From NCBI GenBank assembly GCA_963806145.1, contig CAWDXD010000037.1:59340-123339 (forward strand): a stretch of DNA of 64,000 bases, written 5' to 3'. The notes beneath the pieces are model-generated. The model ran no database searches, was not told where the DNA came from, and worked only from the letters and a program-made list of their open reading frames with translations. The position numbers and the translations under genes were made by a program. Below, one piece after another: positions 1 to 8,518 of the stretch. Position 1 is the first letter of the stretch. Each line of letters begins with the position of its first letter. This stretch comes from DASXKD01 sp963806145. GTDB taxonomy: Bacteria > Actinomycetota > Actinomycetes > Streptosporangiales > Streptosporangiaceae.

Positions 1-1005
1 GGCATCTCGCACATGTTCATCACCGGCCCTGACGTGATCAAGACCGTGACGGGAGAAGAGGTCAGCTTCGAGGAGCTGGGCGGGGCGCAGGCGCACAACG
101 TCAAGTCCGGCGTGGCGCAGTTCCAGGCCAAGGACGAGGACGAGTGCTTCGACTTCGCCAGGGACCTGCTGTCTTACCTGCCGTCCAACAACCTGGACGA
201 GCCGCCGGTGTTCGACGGCGGGCCGGACGAGGAGATCCTGGCGGTCACCGACACCGACGCCGAGCTCGACACCGCGATCCCCGACTCCGCCAACCAGCCC
301 TACGACATGCACAACGTCATCGAGCACGTGCTGGACGGCGGCGAGTTCCTCGAGGTGCACGCCGGCTTCGCGCAGAACATTATCGTCGGGTTCGGCCGCG
401 CCGACGGGCACCCGGTCGGCGTGGTGGCCAACCAGCCGATGCACCTGGCCGGGTGCCTGGACATCGACGCGTCGGAGAAGGCCGCCCGGTTCGTCCGCAC
501 CTGCGACGCGTTCAGCATCCCGGTGCTGACGTTCGTGGACGTGCCCGGTTTCCTGCCCGGCACGGGCCAGGAGTGGGGCGGAATCATCCGGCGCGGCGCC
601 AAGCTCATCTACGCCTACGCCGAGGCCACCGTGCCCAAGGTGACCGTGATCACCCGCAAGGCCTACGGGGGCGCCTACGACGTGATGGGCTCCAAGCACC
701 TGGGCGGCGACGTCAACCTGGCCTGGCCGACCGCGCAGATCGCGGTGATGGGCGCCCAGGGCGCGGTGAACATCCTCTACCGCAGGGAACTGGCCGCCGC
801 CGCGGATCCGGACGCGGACCGGGCCCGCCGGGTCACCGAATACGAAGACACTCTCGCCAATCCCTATATTGCGGCCGAACGAGGGTACGTGGACGCCGTG
901 ATCCGTCCGGCTGAGACCCGCTCCCAGGTCATCCGCGCGCTGCGCGCGCTGCGCACCAAACGGCAGACCCTGCCTCCCAAGAAGCATGGGAACATCCCAC
1001 TGTAG
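1..1005 (+). CDS. pccB: Propionyl-CoA carboxylase beta (carboxyltransferase) subunit, 5' truncated by the window edge
   Basis: The reading frame is open from base 1, so the start lies outside the window; about 334 C-terminal residues of an expected ~530 are visible. The subunit transfers CO2 from carboxybiotin to an acyl-CoA, giving methylmalonyl-CoA when propionyl-CoA is the substrate. The frame starts with GISHMFITGPDVIKTVTGE and contains the C-terminal carboxyltransferase lobe (VDVPGFLPGTGQEWGGIIRR) and the terminal HGNIPL typical of actinobacterial AccD5/PccB. The Asp in GGAYDVMGSKH falls at the place of Asp422 of Streptomyces coelicolor PccB, the residue known to favour propionyl-CoA; this residue match is by counting back from the C-terminus. 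The epsilon subunit (1994-2206) and the biotinylated alpha subunit (4700-6481) follow on the same strand. Confidence 0.93.
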   Translation, partial: GISHMFITGPDVIKTVTGEEVSFEELGGAQAHNVKSGVAQFQAKDEDECFDFARDLLSYLPSNNLDEPPVFDGGPDEEILAVTDTDAELDTAIPDSANQPYDMHNVIEHVLDGGEFLEVHAGFAQNIIVGFGRADGHPVGVVANQPMHLAGCLDIDASEKAARFVRTCDAFSIPVLTFVDVPGFLPGTGQEWGGIIRRGAKLIYAYAEATVPKVTVITRKAYGGAYDVMGSKHLGGDVNLAWPTAQIAVMGAQGAVNILYRRELAAAADPDADRARRVTEYEDTLANPYIAAERGYVDAVIRPAETRSQVIRALRALRTKRQTLPPKKHGNIPL

Positions 1006-1034
1006 CCGGCCGGTGACTTAGGGTTGTGTTCAAC

Positions 1035-1997
1035 ATGACTGATTTCGCTCCCTCGCCACCGCTGCCCACGCTGGCCCGCTACGCGGTCATCGTGGACGTC
1101 GGCTACATCTACGCGGCCGCCGGCGAGCTGTTGTTCAACACCTCGTCCCGGCGCGACTTCCGGGTGGACGCCGACAAGCTCATCGGCGCGCTCACCCGGC
1201 ACGCGGACAGCCTGGTCCGTGGCGAACTGCTCCGGGTCTACTGGTATGACGCCGCCCGGGACCGGGTCCCCACCATCGACCAGCGGGTCATCGCCCAGAT
1301 GGCCTGGGTGAAGCTGCGCCTGGGCAACTTGAACGCGCGCGGCCAGCAGAAGGGCGTGGACGCGCAGATCCGGGCCGACATGGAGGCCCTGGCCCGGCAC
1401 CGCGCCGTCACCGACACCGTTCTCATCGCCGGCGACGAGGACATGGTCCCGGCGGTGGAGGCCGCGCAGGCGTTCGGCGTCCGGGTGCACCTGTGGGGGG
1501 TGGAGCCGCCGTTCGGCACGAACCAGGCCGAGCGGCTGGTCTGGGAGGCGGACACGGTCGAGGTCCTGGACCGGCCGTTCCTGGAGCCGTACTTCACCCG
1601 GCAGCCGGCCACCGCGGACCAGCCCGCCCCCGTGGCCGCCGTGTCATCGTCGGTTCCCTCACCCGCGCAGTTGTTCGGGGAGCGGCCCGCGCCACCGCCG
1701 TACCGGCCCGCACCGAAGCCCGTGGTGACGCCGCCCCGGCTCGGCCCGGACCGCGAGCGGGTCGAGGAGGCCGGCGAGCACGTGGCGCACAAGTGGATCT
1801 TGACCCGGGGTGCGGACAACATCCGCGACCTGCTGCCCGGGCCGATCCTGCCGCCGGTCATCGACAAGGAACTGCTTGTCGACGCGGAGAAGGAGCTTGG
1901 CCTGTCGCTGCGCCCCTACCAGGAGGCGCGGGAGTGGCTGCGGGACGCGTTCTGGGCGCGGGTGCGGCGTGAGTTCGGCGTGGGGCCGGCCGCATGA
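1035..1997 (+). CDS. NYN-domain (PIN-like) protein
   Basis: A 320-residue protein with an N-terminal NYN domain, a PIN-like fold found in putative RNases. The opening strand AVIVDVGYIYAAAG carries the first acidic residue, and TDTVLIAGDEDMVPAVEAAQAFGVRVHLWG carries the conserved acidic DED region. After about residue 190 comes a Pro/Ala-rich linker, then a conserved helical C-terminal region (HVAHKWILTRGADNIRDLL). ATG 1035 was chosen because an AGGG lies about 11 nt upstream; a GTG at 1026 is in frame but only two bases from that motif. It sits between the carboxylase beta and epsilon genes and its stop overlaps the epsilon ATG (ATGA). RNA or DNA cleavage is inferred from the family; the substrate is unknown. 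Confidence 0.82.
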   Translation: MTDFAPSPPLPTLARYAVIVDVGYIYAAAGELLFNTSSRRDFRVDADKLIGALTRHADSLVRGELLRVYWYDAARDRVPTIDQRVIAQMAWVKLRLGNLNARGQQKGVDAQIRADMEALARHRAVTDTVLIAGDEDMVPAVEAAQAFGVRVHLWGVEPPFGTNQAERLVWEADTVEVLDRPFLEPYFTRQPATADQPAPVAAVSSSVPSPAQLFGERPAPPPYRPAPKPVVTPPRLGPDRERVEEAGEHVAHKWILTRGADNIRDLLPGPILPPVIDKELLVDAEKELGLSLRPYQEAREWLRDAFWARVRREFGVGPAA

Positions 1998-2206
1998 CCG
2001 AGCCGGAACCGCTGCTGCGGGTGGTGCGCGGGCAGCCCACCGACGAGGAGACCGCCGCGCTGGCCGTGGTGCTCACGGCCAGACTGGCCGCCCGCCCGGC
2101 GCACGGCCACGCGGGCCGGGCCGCCGCCGGCGGCTGGGCGGACCGGGCCCGCGCGCTGCGCGCACCGCTGACCCCGGGCCCCGGTGCCTGGCGCCGCGCA
2201 CTCTGA
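1994..2206 (+). CDS. accE: Acyl-CoA carboxylase epsilon subunit
   Basis: A 70-residue protein starting LLRVVRGQPTDEETAALAVVLTA, the signature of the small epsilon subunits that stabilise actinobacterial acyl-CoA carboxylase alpha-beta complexes. The N-terminal helix region is conserved; the middle is Ala/Gly/Arg rich, and the C-terminus ends PGAWRRAL as in relatives. It overlaps the upstream NYN gene by four bases (ATGA), which points to translational coupling. A 188-bp stretch without a recognised gene follows before the ada/alkA fusion. By proximity it partners PccB. The symbol pccE would be equally apt. Confidence 0.85.
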   Translation: MTEPEPLLRVVRGQPTDEETAALAVVLTARLAARPAHGHAGRAAAGGWADRARALRAPLTPGPGAWRRAL

Positions 2207-2394
2207 GCCTTCCGTGCGAGCCCTGCCCAGGGCATGAACGTGACGACCAGGCCCCTAGGAGGGCACCAATCTCACATTCATGGCGGACCGTCGGCCCGGG
2301 GGCGACGTGACGGCGCGAGCGGACGCCGCGAGGTTCTGGCTGTCAGGTCCGATTCCCGCCAGCATCGGTGCGCTGCCTCGGGTTGAATCGAGTT

Positions 2395-3937
2395 ATGACG
2401 CTCGACTTCGACACCTGCTACCGCGCGGTGCTCGCCCGCGACCCGAGGTTTGACGGGCGTTTCTTCACGGCCGTGACGAGCACGGGGATCTACTGCAGGC
2501 CGGTGTGCCCCGCTCGCACGCCGGCCCGGCGCAACATGCGGTTCTACCCGCACGCGGGCGCGGCCGAGGCGGCCGGGTTCCGTGCCTGCCGCCGCTGCCG
2601 CCCGGAGACCAGCCCCGGCTCCCCCGAGTGGAACGTCCGGGCGGACCTGACCGGGCGCGCGGTCCGGCTGATCGCGGACGGGTACGTGGACGAGCACGGG
2701 GTGGACGGGCTGGCCCGCAGGCTGGCGGTCACCGAGCGGCACCTGCGCCGCCTGCTGATGGCCGAACTCGGCGCGGGGCCGCTGGCCCTGGCCCGCAGCA
2801 TGCGGATGCAGACCGCGCGGCGGCTGCTGGCGGAGACCACGATGCCGATCACCGAGATCGCGTTCGCGAGCGGGTTCTCCAGCGTCCGCCAGTTCAACGC
2901 GACGTTCGTGGAGGCCTACGGCAAGCCGCCGTCCGCCCTGCGGCCCGCGCTGCGCCGCCCGGCACCGAACGGCGGGAAGGCAGGGCCGGACAGCGCCTGG
3001 CTCACGCTCAAGCTCACCTGCCGGGAGCCGTTCGACGGCGCGGCGCTGCTGGGCTTCCTGGCCCTCCGGGCCGTCCCCGGGGTGGAGCAGGTCACCGGCA
3101 ACAGCTACGCGCGGACGATCCGCGCACCGGGCGGTCCTGGCCTGATCGAGCTGACGATGCCGGACGCCCAGGGCCCAGGTGCCCGGTGGCGGGCCCAGGC
3201 ACGTCCTGCTCCGCGCGCGGCTGCCCGGGCTGCGCGGGGTCGGCCAGGTGGTGTCCCGGTGCCGGCAACTGCTCGACCTCGACGCCGACGCGTGCGCGAT
3301 CAGTGCCGTGCTGGCCGCGGACGGGCTGCTCGCCCCGCTGGTGACGGCCCGGCCCGGGCTGCGCGTGCCCGGCACGTACGACGGGTTCGAGCTTGCCGTG
3401 CGCGCCGTGCTCGGCCAGCAGGTGTCGGTCCCCGGGGCACGGACCCTGGCGGGACGGCTGGCCGGCAGGTTCGGCACCCGGTTGCAGATGCCCGACTCAG
3501 CGCCGTCGGTGCTGTTCCCCGGGCCCGCCGACCTGGCGGACGCCGACCTGTCCGGGCTCGGCCTCACCACGGCCAGGCAGGCGACGCTGCGCACGCTGGG
3601 CGCCGCCGTCGCCGGCGGGACGCTGGAACTGGACCACGGCGCGGACCCGCAGCAGACCGCAGCCCGGCTCGCTGAACTGCCCGGGATCGGGCCGTGGACC
3701 GTCGCCTACATCCTGATGCGCGCGGTGGGCGACCCGGACGCCTTCCCCGCCGGCGACCTCGGGCTGCGCCGGGCGCTGGAGCGCCTGGGCGGCAGTACCG
3801 CCGAGGCGGACCGGTGGCGCCCCTGGCGCGCCTACGCAGCCGTTCACCTGTGGACCTGGTCTGCCGGGAGGCCGGCCACGGAGCACGGGTCACCACTGGC
3901 CGGAGAGATCGATGGCCGTCGTATCGCTGCCCGATGA
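2395..3937 (+). pseudogene. Ada-type regulator fused to AlkA DNA glycosylase, with an internal frameshift
   Basis: The 5' part encodes an Ada N-terminal domain: zinc/methyl-acceptor cysteines at residues 34, 38, 65 and 68 (IYCRPVCP and ACRRCRPE), followed by an AraC-type HTH (about residues 90-180) and the AlkA N-terminal domain. The 3' part, in the +1 frame, encodes the AlkA catalytic domain: helix-hairpin-helix LPGIGPWTVAYI and the catalytic Asp of PAGDLGLRRAL. The switch is required somewhere in 3165-3200, where GGGCCCAGG occurs twice; read straight through, the protein ends in Arg/Ala-rich nonsense. The role is repair of alkylated bases and sensing of methylation damage. ATG 2395 matches the family start MTLDFD; an upstream GTG at 2368 is unlikely. 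It is either a real pseudogene or a one-base sequencing error. The methyltransferase gene follows. Confidence 0.85.
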
Positions 3938-3980
3938 GGACCTCAGCCCGCAACCCCCGCGACACTACGAAGGAGTAATC

Positions 3981-4586
3981 ATGTCTGCCCGTTCTTCCAG
4001 CCCGGTCCTGGCGACTGTCCTGGACACCCCGGCCGGCCCGCTGAGCCTGCTCGCCTGCGACGACACACTGGTCGGCGCCGGGTTCACCGGCGACCCCGGA
4101 TCGCTGCACGCGCGCCTGGAGCCTGCACTGCGCGAGACGGTGCTGACCGCCGCGCGGCCGCAGGACCTGGCGTGGCTGGTGAAGCCGATGCGCGACTACT
4201 TCGAGGGTGACCTCAAGGCGCCGGACGGGGTGCCGGTCCGCCAGCCCGGCAGCCCCGGCCGCCAGCGGCTGTGGGACGCGATGCGCGCCGTCCCCGCCGG
4301 GACCACGATCAGCTACGCCGAACTGGCGGCCCGGGCCGGCCAGCCGACCGCACCCCGGGCGGCCGGCGCGGCCTGCGCCGCGAACCTGATCGCGCCGGTG
4401 ATCCCGTGCCACCGGATCCTGGGCAGTGACGGCAGTCTCCACGGCTACTACTACGGGCTGCCCTGCAAGGAGTGGCTGCTCGCGCACGAGCGCGCGGCTC
4501 TGTCTTTCCCGCCCCCGCGCTCTGCTTTCCCCGGCGCTGCGCGCTCCCGCCCCCGGCCAGCGCCCGCCCCCACTCCGTCCGGCTGA
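3981..4586 (+). CDS. ogt: Methylated-DNA--protein-cysteine S-methyltransferase
   Basis: A 201-residue suicide enzyme that moves the methyl group from O6-methylguanine to its own cysteine. The active-site motif PCHR is at residues 142-145 (Cys143), preceded by ISYAELAARAGQP (the HTH recognition region) and followed by the usual GYYYGLPCKEWLLAHE. In relatives the asparagine-hinge region reads as here (AANLIAPVIPCHR). An extra Pro/Ser-rich tail of about 30 residues follows the domain. ATG 3981 has a clear AGGAG at 3971-3975. The gene lies 43 bases after the Ada/AlkA gene, so the two form an adaptive-response-like unit. Confidence 0.93.
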   Translation: MSARSSSPVLATVLDTPAGPLSLLACDDTLVGAGFTGDPGSLHARLEPALRETVLTAARPQDLAWLVKPMRDYFEGDLKAPDGVPVRQPGSPGRQRLWDAMRAVPAGTTISYAELAARAGQPTAPRAAGAACAANLIAPVIPCHRILGSDGSLHGYYYGLPCKEWLLAHERAALSFPPPRSAFPGAARSRPRPAPAPTPSG

Positions 4587-4699
4587 GGCACCACGGGATG
4601 GCCGGCCCGCACCCGGGCCGGCCATCCCGCATTTCGCCCGGGAGGGGACTACCTGGCCCGCGGTCACTAGACTCCTCGCAGTCGGGAGGAGGCGTTTTC

Positions 4700-6481
4700 G
4701 TGCGTAAGGTGCTGATCGCCAACCGCGGCGAGATCGCCGTCCGCATCATCCGGGCCTGCAAGGACGCGGGCCTGGCCAGTGTCGCCGTCTACGCGGAGCC
4801 CGACCTCGACGCGCTGCACGTCACGATGGCCGACGAGGCCTACGCCCTGGAGGGCCAGAGCGCGGCCGAGAGCTACCTGTCCATCGAGAAGATCCTCAAG
4901 CGGGCCGCCGACTCCGGCGCCGACGCGATCCACCCGGGCTACGGATTCCTGGCCGAGAACGCCGGGTTCGCCCGGGCGGTGATCGACGCCGGGCTCACCT
5001 GGATCGGCCCGCCGCCCGCGGCGATCGACGCGCTCGGCGACAAGGTCGCCGCGCGGCACATCGCGGCCGCGGTCGGGGCGCCGCTGGCGCCGGGCTCCGA
5101 CGGGCCGGTCAGCGGCGCCGACGAGGTGGCGGCGTTCGCCGCCGAGTACGGCCTGCCCGTCGCCATCAAGGCCGCGTTCGGCGGCGGCGGGCGCGGGCTG
5201 AAGGTGGTGCACGAGGCCAGCCAGATCGCCGAGATGTACGAATCCGCGGTGCGCGAGGCGGTCGCCGCGTTCGGCCGCGGCGAGTGCTTCGTGGAGCGTT
5301 ACCTGGAACGCCCGCGGCACGTGGAGACGCAGTGCCTGGCCGACCAGCACGGCGAGGTGGTGGTGGTGTCCACCCGGGACTGCTCGCTGCAGCGGCGGCA
5401 CCAGAAGCTGGTCGAGGAGGCGCCCGCCCCGTTCCTGACCGGTGCCCAGCAGGCCCGGCTCTACGAGGCGTCCAAGGCGATCCTGCGCGAGGCGGGCTAC
5501 GCGGGGGCGGGCACGTGCGAGTTCCTCGTCGGCCAGGACGGCACCGTGTCGTTCCTGGAGGTCAACACCAGGCTGCAGGTCGAGCACCCGGTGTCCGAGG
5601 AGGTCACCGGGCTGGACCTGGTGCGGGAGATGTTCCGCATCGCCGACGGCCAGCGGCTGGGCTTCGGCGACCCGCAGGTGCGCGGGCACTCGATCGAATT
5701 CCGTATCAACGCGGAGGATGCCGGGCGCAACTTCCTTCCCGCACCGGGGACGATCACCCGGTGGCGCGAGCCGTCCGGGCCCGGGGTCCGGGTGGACGCC
5801 GGGTACACGGCCGGGATGACGGTCCCGCAGGCGTTCGACTCGCTGCTCGCGAAGCTCATCGTCACCGGCGCGACCCGCGAGCAGGCGCTGGAGCGATCCC
5901 GGCGGGCGCTCGCCGAGTTCGATGTCGGCGGCATGCCCACGGTGCTCCCGTTCCACCGGGCCGTGGTCCGCGACGAGGCCTTCACCGGCGAGCCGTTCTC
6001 GGTGCACACCCGGTGGATCGAGACCGAGTTCGGCACGCAGATCCCGCCGTACGCACCGGAGGCAGACTCCGCCGGTGACGGGACGGGGACGCCCGGCGAG
6101 CGGGAGCGGATCGTCGTGGAGGTCGGCGGCAAGCGCCTTGAGGTGGTGCTGCCGGCCGGGCTGGGCGCAGCCGCCGGGGCCGGCGGCGGCCGGGCCAGCG
6201 CTGGCCCGGCGGACCGGCCCGGGTCCCGGCAGCGGTCCGGCCGGTCACGGGCCGCCGGAGCCGGGAGCGACGAGCTGACCAGCCCCATGCAGGGCACGAT
6301 CGTCAAGATCGTGGCCGGGGAGGGCCAGCAGGTGTCCGCGGGTGACACCGTGGTGGTGCTGGAAGCCATGAAGATGGAGCAGCCGCTGACCGCGCACAAG
6401 GACGGGACGGTGACCGGGCTGGCCGTGGAGATCGGGCAGACCGTGTCCGCGGGCACCACCATCTGCCGGCTGGCAGACTGA
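4700..6481 (+). CDS. Acyl-CoA carboxylase alpha subunit: biotin carboxylase plus biotin carboxyl carrier domain
   Basis: A 593-residue fusion. Residues 1-450 are biotin carboxylase: start MRKVLIANRGEIAVRIIRA, ATP-grasp glycine loop AAFGGGGRGLKVV, and the EVNTRLQVEHPVSEEVTG catalytic segment. After a Gly/Ala linker the BCCP domain carries VLEAMKMEQPL with the biotinyl Lys at about 558. It carboxylates biotin with ATP and bicarbonate and serves the PccB/AccE complex upstream. The GTG start at 4700 has GGAGGAGG at 4685-4692; longer in-frame extensions reach into the methyltransferase gene and look non-coding. The actinobacterial name is AccA, which should not be confused with E. coli accA. Confidence 0.95.
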   Translation: MRKVLIANRGEIAVRIIRACKDAGLASVAVYAEPDLDALHVTMADEAYALEGQSAAESYLSIEKILKRAADSGADAIHPGYGFLAENAGFARAVIDAGLTWIGPPPAAIDALGDKVAARHIAAAVGAPLAPGSDGPVSGADEVAAFAAEYGLPVAIKAAFGGGGRGLKVVHEASQIAEMYESAVREAVAAFGRGECFVERYLERPRHVETQCLADQHGEVVVVSTRDCSLQRRHQKLVEEAPAPFLTGAQQARLYEASKAILREAGYAGAGTCEFLVGQDGTVSFLEVNTRLQVEHPVSEEVTGLDLVREMFRIADGQRLGFGDPQVRGHSIEFRINAEDAGRNFLPAPGTITRWREPSGPGVRVDAGYTAGMTVPQAFDSLLAKLIVTGATREQALERSRRALAEFDVGGMPTVLPFHRAVVRDEAFTGEPFSVHTRWIETEFGTQIPPYAPEADSAGDGTGTPGERERIVVEVGGKRLEVVLPAGLGAAAGAGGGRASAGPADRPGSRQRSGRSRAAGAGSDELTSPMQGTIVKIVAGEGQQVSAGDTVVVLEAMKMEQPLTAHKDGTVTGLAVEIGQTVSAGTTICRLAD

Positions 6482-6520
6482 GGGCGTGCCCCCTCCCGCC
6501 GCCCCGGTTCCGGGCCCGGG

Positions 6521-6877
6521 GTGACCAGCCTGCCGGGTGACCCAGGGCCGCTGAGATGGCTCAGGTTCGCCTTCGGGTTCCGGTTGCCGCCGGAGAATGT
6601 GCACTGGGTGCGGCACGAGTTGACCGACGCGGGCTGGCGGTGGCGGACCGTGCTGCGGCACCTGGTGGTGATCCTGCCGGTCTGCGCGATCGTGGTGGTG
6701 GTGCTCGAGGTATTCCTGCCCGCCCCGGCCTGGGTGAGCGTGATGATGGTCGCCCTCATCCTGGCCGGCAGCGTGGTGTCCGTGGCCGCCTACGCCGACG
6801 ACATCCGCGCGGCCCGGCTGCGCCAGCACGGCCTGCCCGTCCCCAGCGATCCCGACCTGGGCCGCCCCACGCACTGA
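6521..6877 (+). CDS. DUF5313-like two-span membrane protein
   Basis: A 118-residue protein with a conserved cytoplasmic start (LRFAFGFRLPPENVHWVRHELT, then GWRWRTVLRHL) and two hydrophobic segments, about residues 47-66 (VVILPVCAIVVVVLEVFL) and 70-90 (VSVMMVALILAGSVVSVAAYA). This layout matches DUF5313 proteins of actinobacteria, whose function is unknown. The start is GTG 6521; the gene follows the carboxylase alpha subunit by 39 bases and may be co-transcribed with it. It runs towards the SDR gene on the other strand, with only 30 bases between the stops. Confidence 0.7.
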   Translation: MTSLPGDPGPLRWLRFAFGFRLPPENVHWVRHELTDAGWRWRTVLRHLVVILPVCAIVVVVLEVFLPAPAWVSVMMVALILAGSVVSVAAYADDIRAARLRQHGLPVPSDPDLGRPTH

Positions 6878-6907
6878 GCCCCGGGCGCATCGGTGTCCGC
6901 GGGCGCC

Positions 6908-7852
6908 TCAGCGTTCGTTGCCGGAGCGGAGCCAGCCGATGTAGTCGGCCACCGCGGCCGTGGTGTCGTAGCCGGGCCGGAACCCGGTGTCCTCGTGCAG
7001 CCGCGAGATGTCGAGGTAGACGTCGCGGCCCAGCCAGCCCGTGCCGCGGCCGTCGTGCAGGTCCAGCCGGGCGCCGGGGATCACCTCGCCGATCGCGGCC
7101 GCCAGTTCGGCGTTCGTGGTGACGCGCCCGCCGGACACGTTGTAGGTGCGGTAGCTGAGCCGGCCGGTGAGCTGCAGCATCGCGATCGCCCGGCCGCAGT
7201 CCCGCACGTAGACCAGGTCGCCGCCGTCCGCGGCGTAGACGGGCTGGTCCAGCGGGCGGCCCTGCACCGCCGCGTGCACCATCTGCGGGGCAGCGATGAA
7301 CCTGGACGCGGGGCGGCCGAGCGGGCCCCACGCGCCGCCGATCCGGGTCAGGTAGATCTCCAGCCCGGTGGCGTTCGCGATGAAGTCGGCGAGCAGTTCG
7401 TGGACCTTCTTGGCGGCCGGGATCGGGTGCACCGCCGTCATCGGCAGCGGCAGGTCCTCGCGCAGCGGGCTGTCGCCCGGGCCGTCGTAGACGCCGATGG
7501 TGCTGGCCACGCCGACCCTGGTCACCTGCCACTCGGCGGCGAGCCGGAGCAGCCCGAGCAGGCCCTCGGTGCCCCGCTGCGCGGCCCCGATGGGATCGGT
7601 GGTATCGAGGCCGAAGCCCCCGGCGAGATGCACGATCCCAGTGATCTTGTGACGGCCGCCGATCTCCCGGAGCGCGCTCTGGTCGGTGACGTCGGCCTGC
7701 TCGATGAAGGCCCGGGTGCCCTCGCCGGCCGCGATCACCCCGTTAGGGCCGGACGTGCGGCGCTGCACCAGGACGCAGGACTCACCCAGGTCGAGCAGCG
7801 CCCGGGTGACATGTGAGCCGATGAACCCCAGCCCGCCGGTGATCAAGATCAT
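6908..7852 (-). CDS. NAD(P)-dependent epimerase/dehydratase-family (extended SDR) protein
   Basis: A 314-residue extended SDR. The cofactor-binding GGLGFIG (residues 6-12), the ADVTDQSAL acidic segment and IVHLAGGFG are all present. The catalytic YxxxK motif appears altered: the expected place reads IPAAKK, so the Lys remains but the Tyr is replaced by Ile. The C-terminal substrate domain (YNVSGGRVTTNAELAAAIGEVIPGA) is intact. The enzyme may therefore be an NAD-binding protein with altered chemistry rather than a classic epimerase. It is divergent from a MarR gene, with two overlapping palindromes between them, so regulation by that MarR protein is likely. Confidence 0.82.
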   Translation of the reverse strand: MILITGGLGFIGSHVTRALLDLGESCVLVQRRTSGPNGVIAAGEGTRAFIEQADVTDQSALREIGGRHKITGIVHLAGGFGLDTTDPIGAAQRGTEGLLGLLRLAAEWQVTRVGVASTIGVYDGPGDSPLREDLPLPMTAVHPIPAAKKVHELLADFIANATGLEIYLTRIGGAWGPLGRPASRFIAAPQMVHAAVQGRPLDQPVYAADGGDLVYVRDCGRAIAMLQLTGRLSYRTYNVSGGRVTTNAELAAAIGEVIPGARLDLHDGRGTGWLGRDVYLDISRLHEDTGFRPGYDTTAAVADYIGWLRSGNER

Positions 7853-7898
7853 CGCAGTCCGTCCCTCCGCAGCGGCTATTAATCAGGTTGTCAGATCA

Positions 7899-7920
7899 TC
7901 AGTATCACTGACGATCAGTG
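7899..7920. promoter_or_regulatory. Two overlapping palindromes, candidate MarR operator
   Basis: The 86-bp gap between the divergent SDR and MarR genes holds TCAGT-ATC-ACTGA (7899-7911) and, overlapping it, CACTGA-CGA-TCAGTG (7906-7920). Both are perfect inverted repeats. MarR proteins usually bind such dyads in the gap before their own divergent gene. Binding is inferred. Confidence 0.5.
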
Positions 7921-7938
7921 TAGCGCTATCATTCGAGC

Positions 7939-8413
7939 ATGTCCACCGCAGCACCGGATCGGCGTGATCTGGCCAGCGCTGCCGGGCCCCCGCCGGAACT
8001 GGCCGGGCGCCTGGGCTACCTGCTCAAGCACGCCCAGCTAGCGCTGGCCGAACTGACCGCGGCCGCGCTTGAGCCGTTCGGGCTGACCGGGCGGGAACTG
8101 GCGGTGCTCACCGTGCTGGCCGGGGACGAGCCCGCGTCACAGCAGCAGGCCGCCCAGCGGCTCGGCGTGGACCGGACCACGATGGTCGCGCTGGTCGATG
8201 CGCTGGAGGGCAAGGGCCTGGTGCGGCGGCACGCGGACGCCGCAGGACCGGCGCAGGAACGTGGTCGAGCTCACCGCGGCCGGCCGCGACACGCTGCACC
8301 GGGCAGGCGAGGCGGCCGCGGAGGCCGAGCGCCGGTTCCTCGCGCCGCTGAGCACGCCGGACGCCAGGCGGCTGAAGGCCGCCCTGCTCGCCGTCATCCA
8401 GCCCGGGCGCTAA
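7939..8413 (+). pseudogene. MarR-family regulator with a frameshift in the wing
   Basis: The first ~100 residues read as a normal MarR protein: LGYLLKHAQLALAELTAAALEPFGLTGREL, then the recognition-helix region QQQAAQRLGVDRTTMVALVDALEGKGLVRR. At 8240-8243 the family-typical wing sequence QDRRRNVVELTAAGRDTL continues in the next frame and runs to a stop at 8413 (ending KAALLAVIQPGR). One extra base in GACGCCGCAGG explains this. Without the shift the protein acquires an Arg/Gly-rich tail to 8454. The start is ATG 7939. The gene is divergent from the SDR gene, which it probably represses. It is a true pseudogene or a sequence error. Confidence 0.8.
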
Positions 8414-8518
8414 TCCCGCCGGGCCGGAATTACCCTCCGATGGGATCCGCATGAGCTAGGCATTGACAACTCCCGGCCGGTACGGAAAGACTCCGGCCAG
8501 GTCAGAGAGGAGACATCC

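Noticed and set aside
2278..3594. Minus-strand open frame opposite the Ada/AlkA gene
   Set aside because: The plus strand carries Ada and AlkA motifs; the frame shows none.
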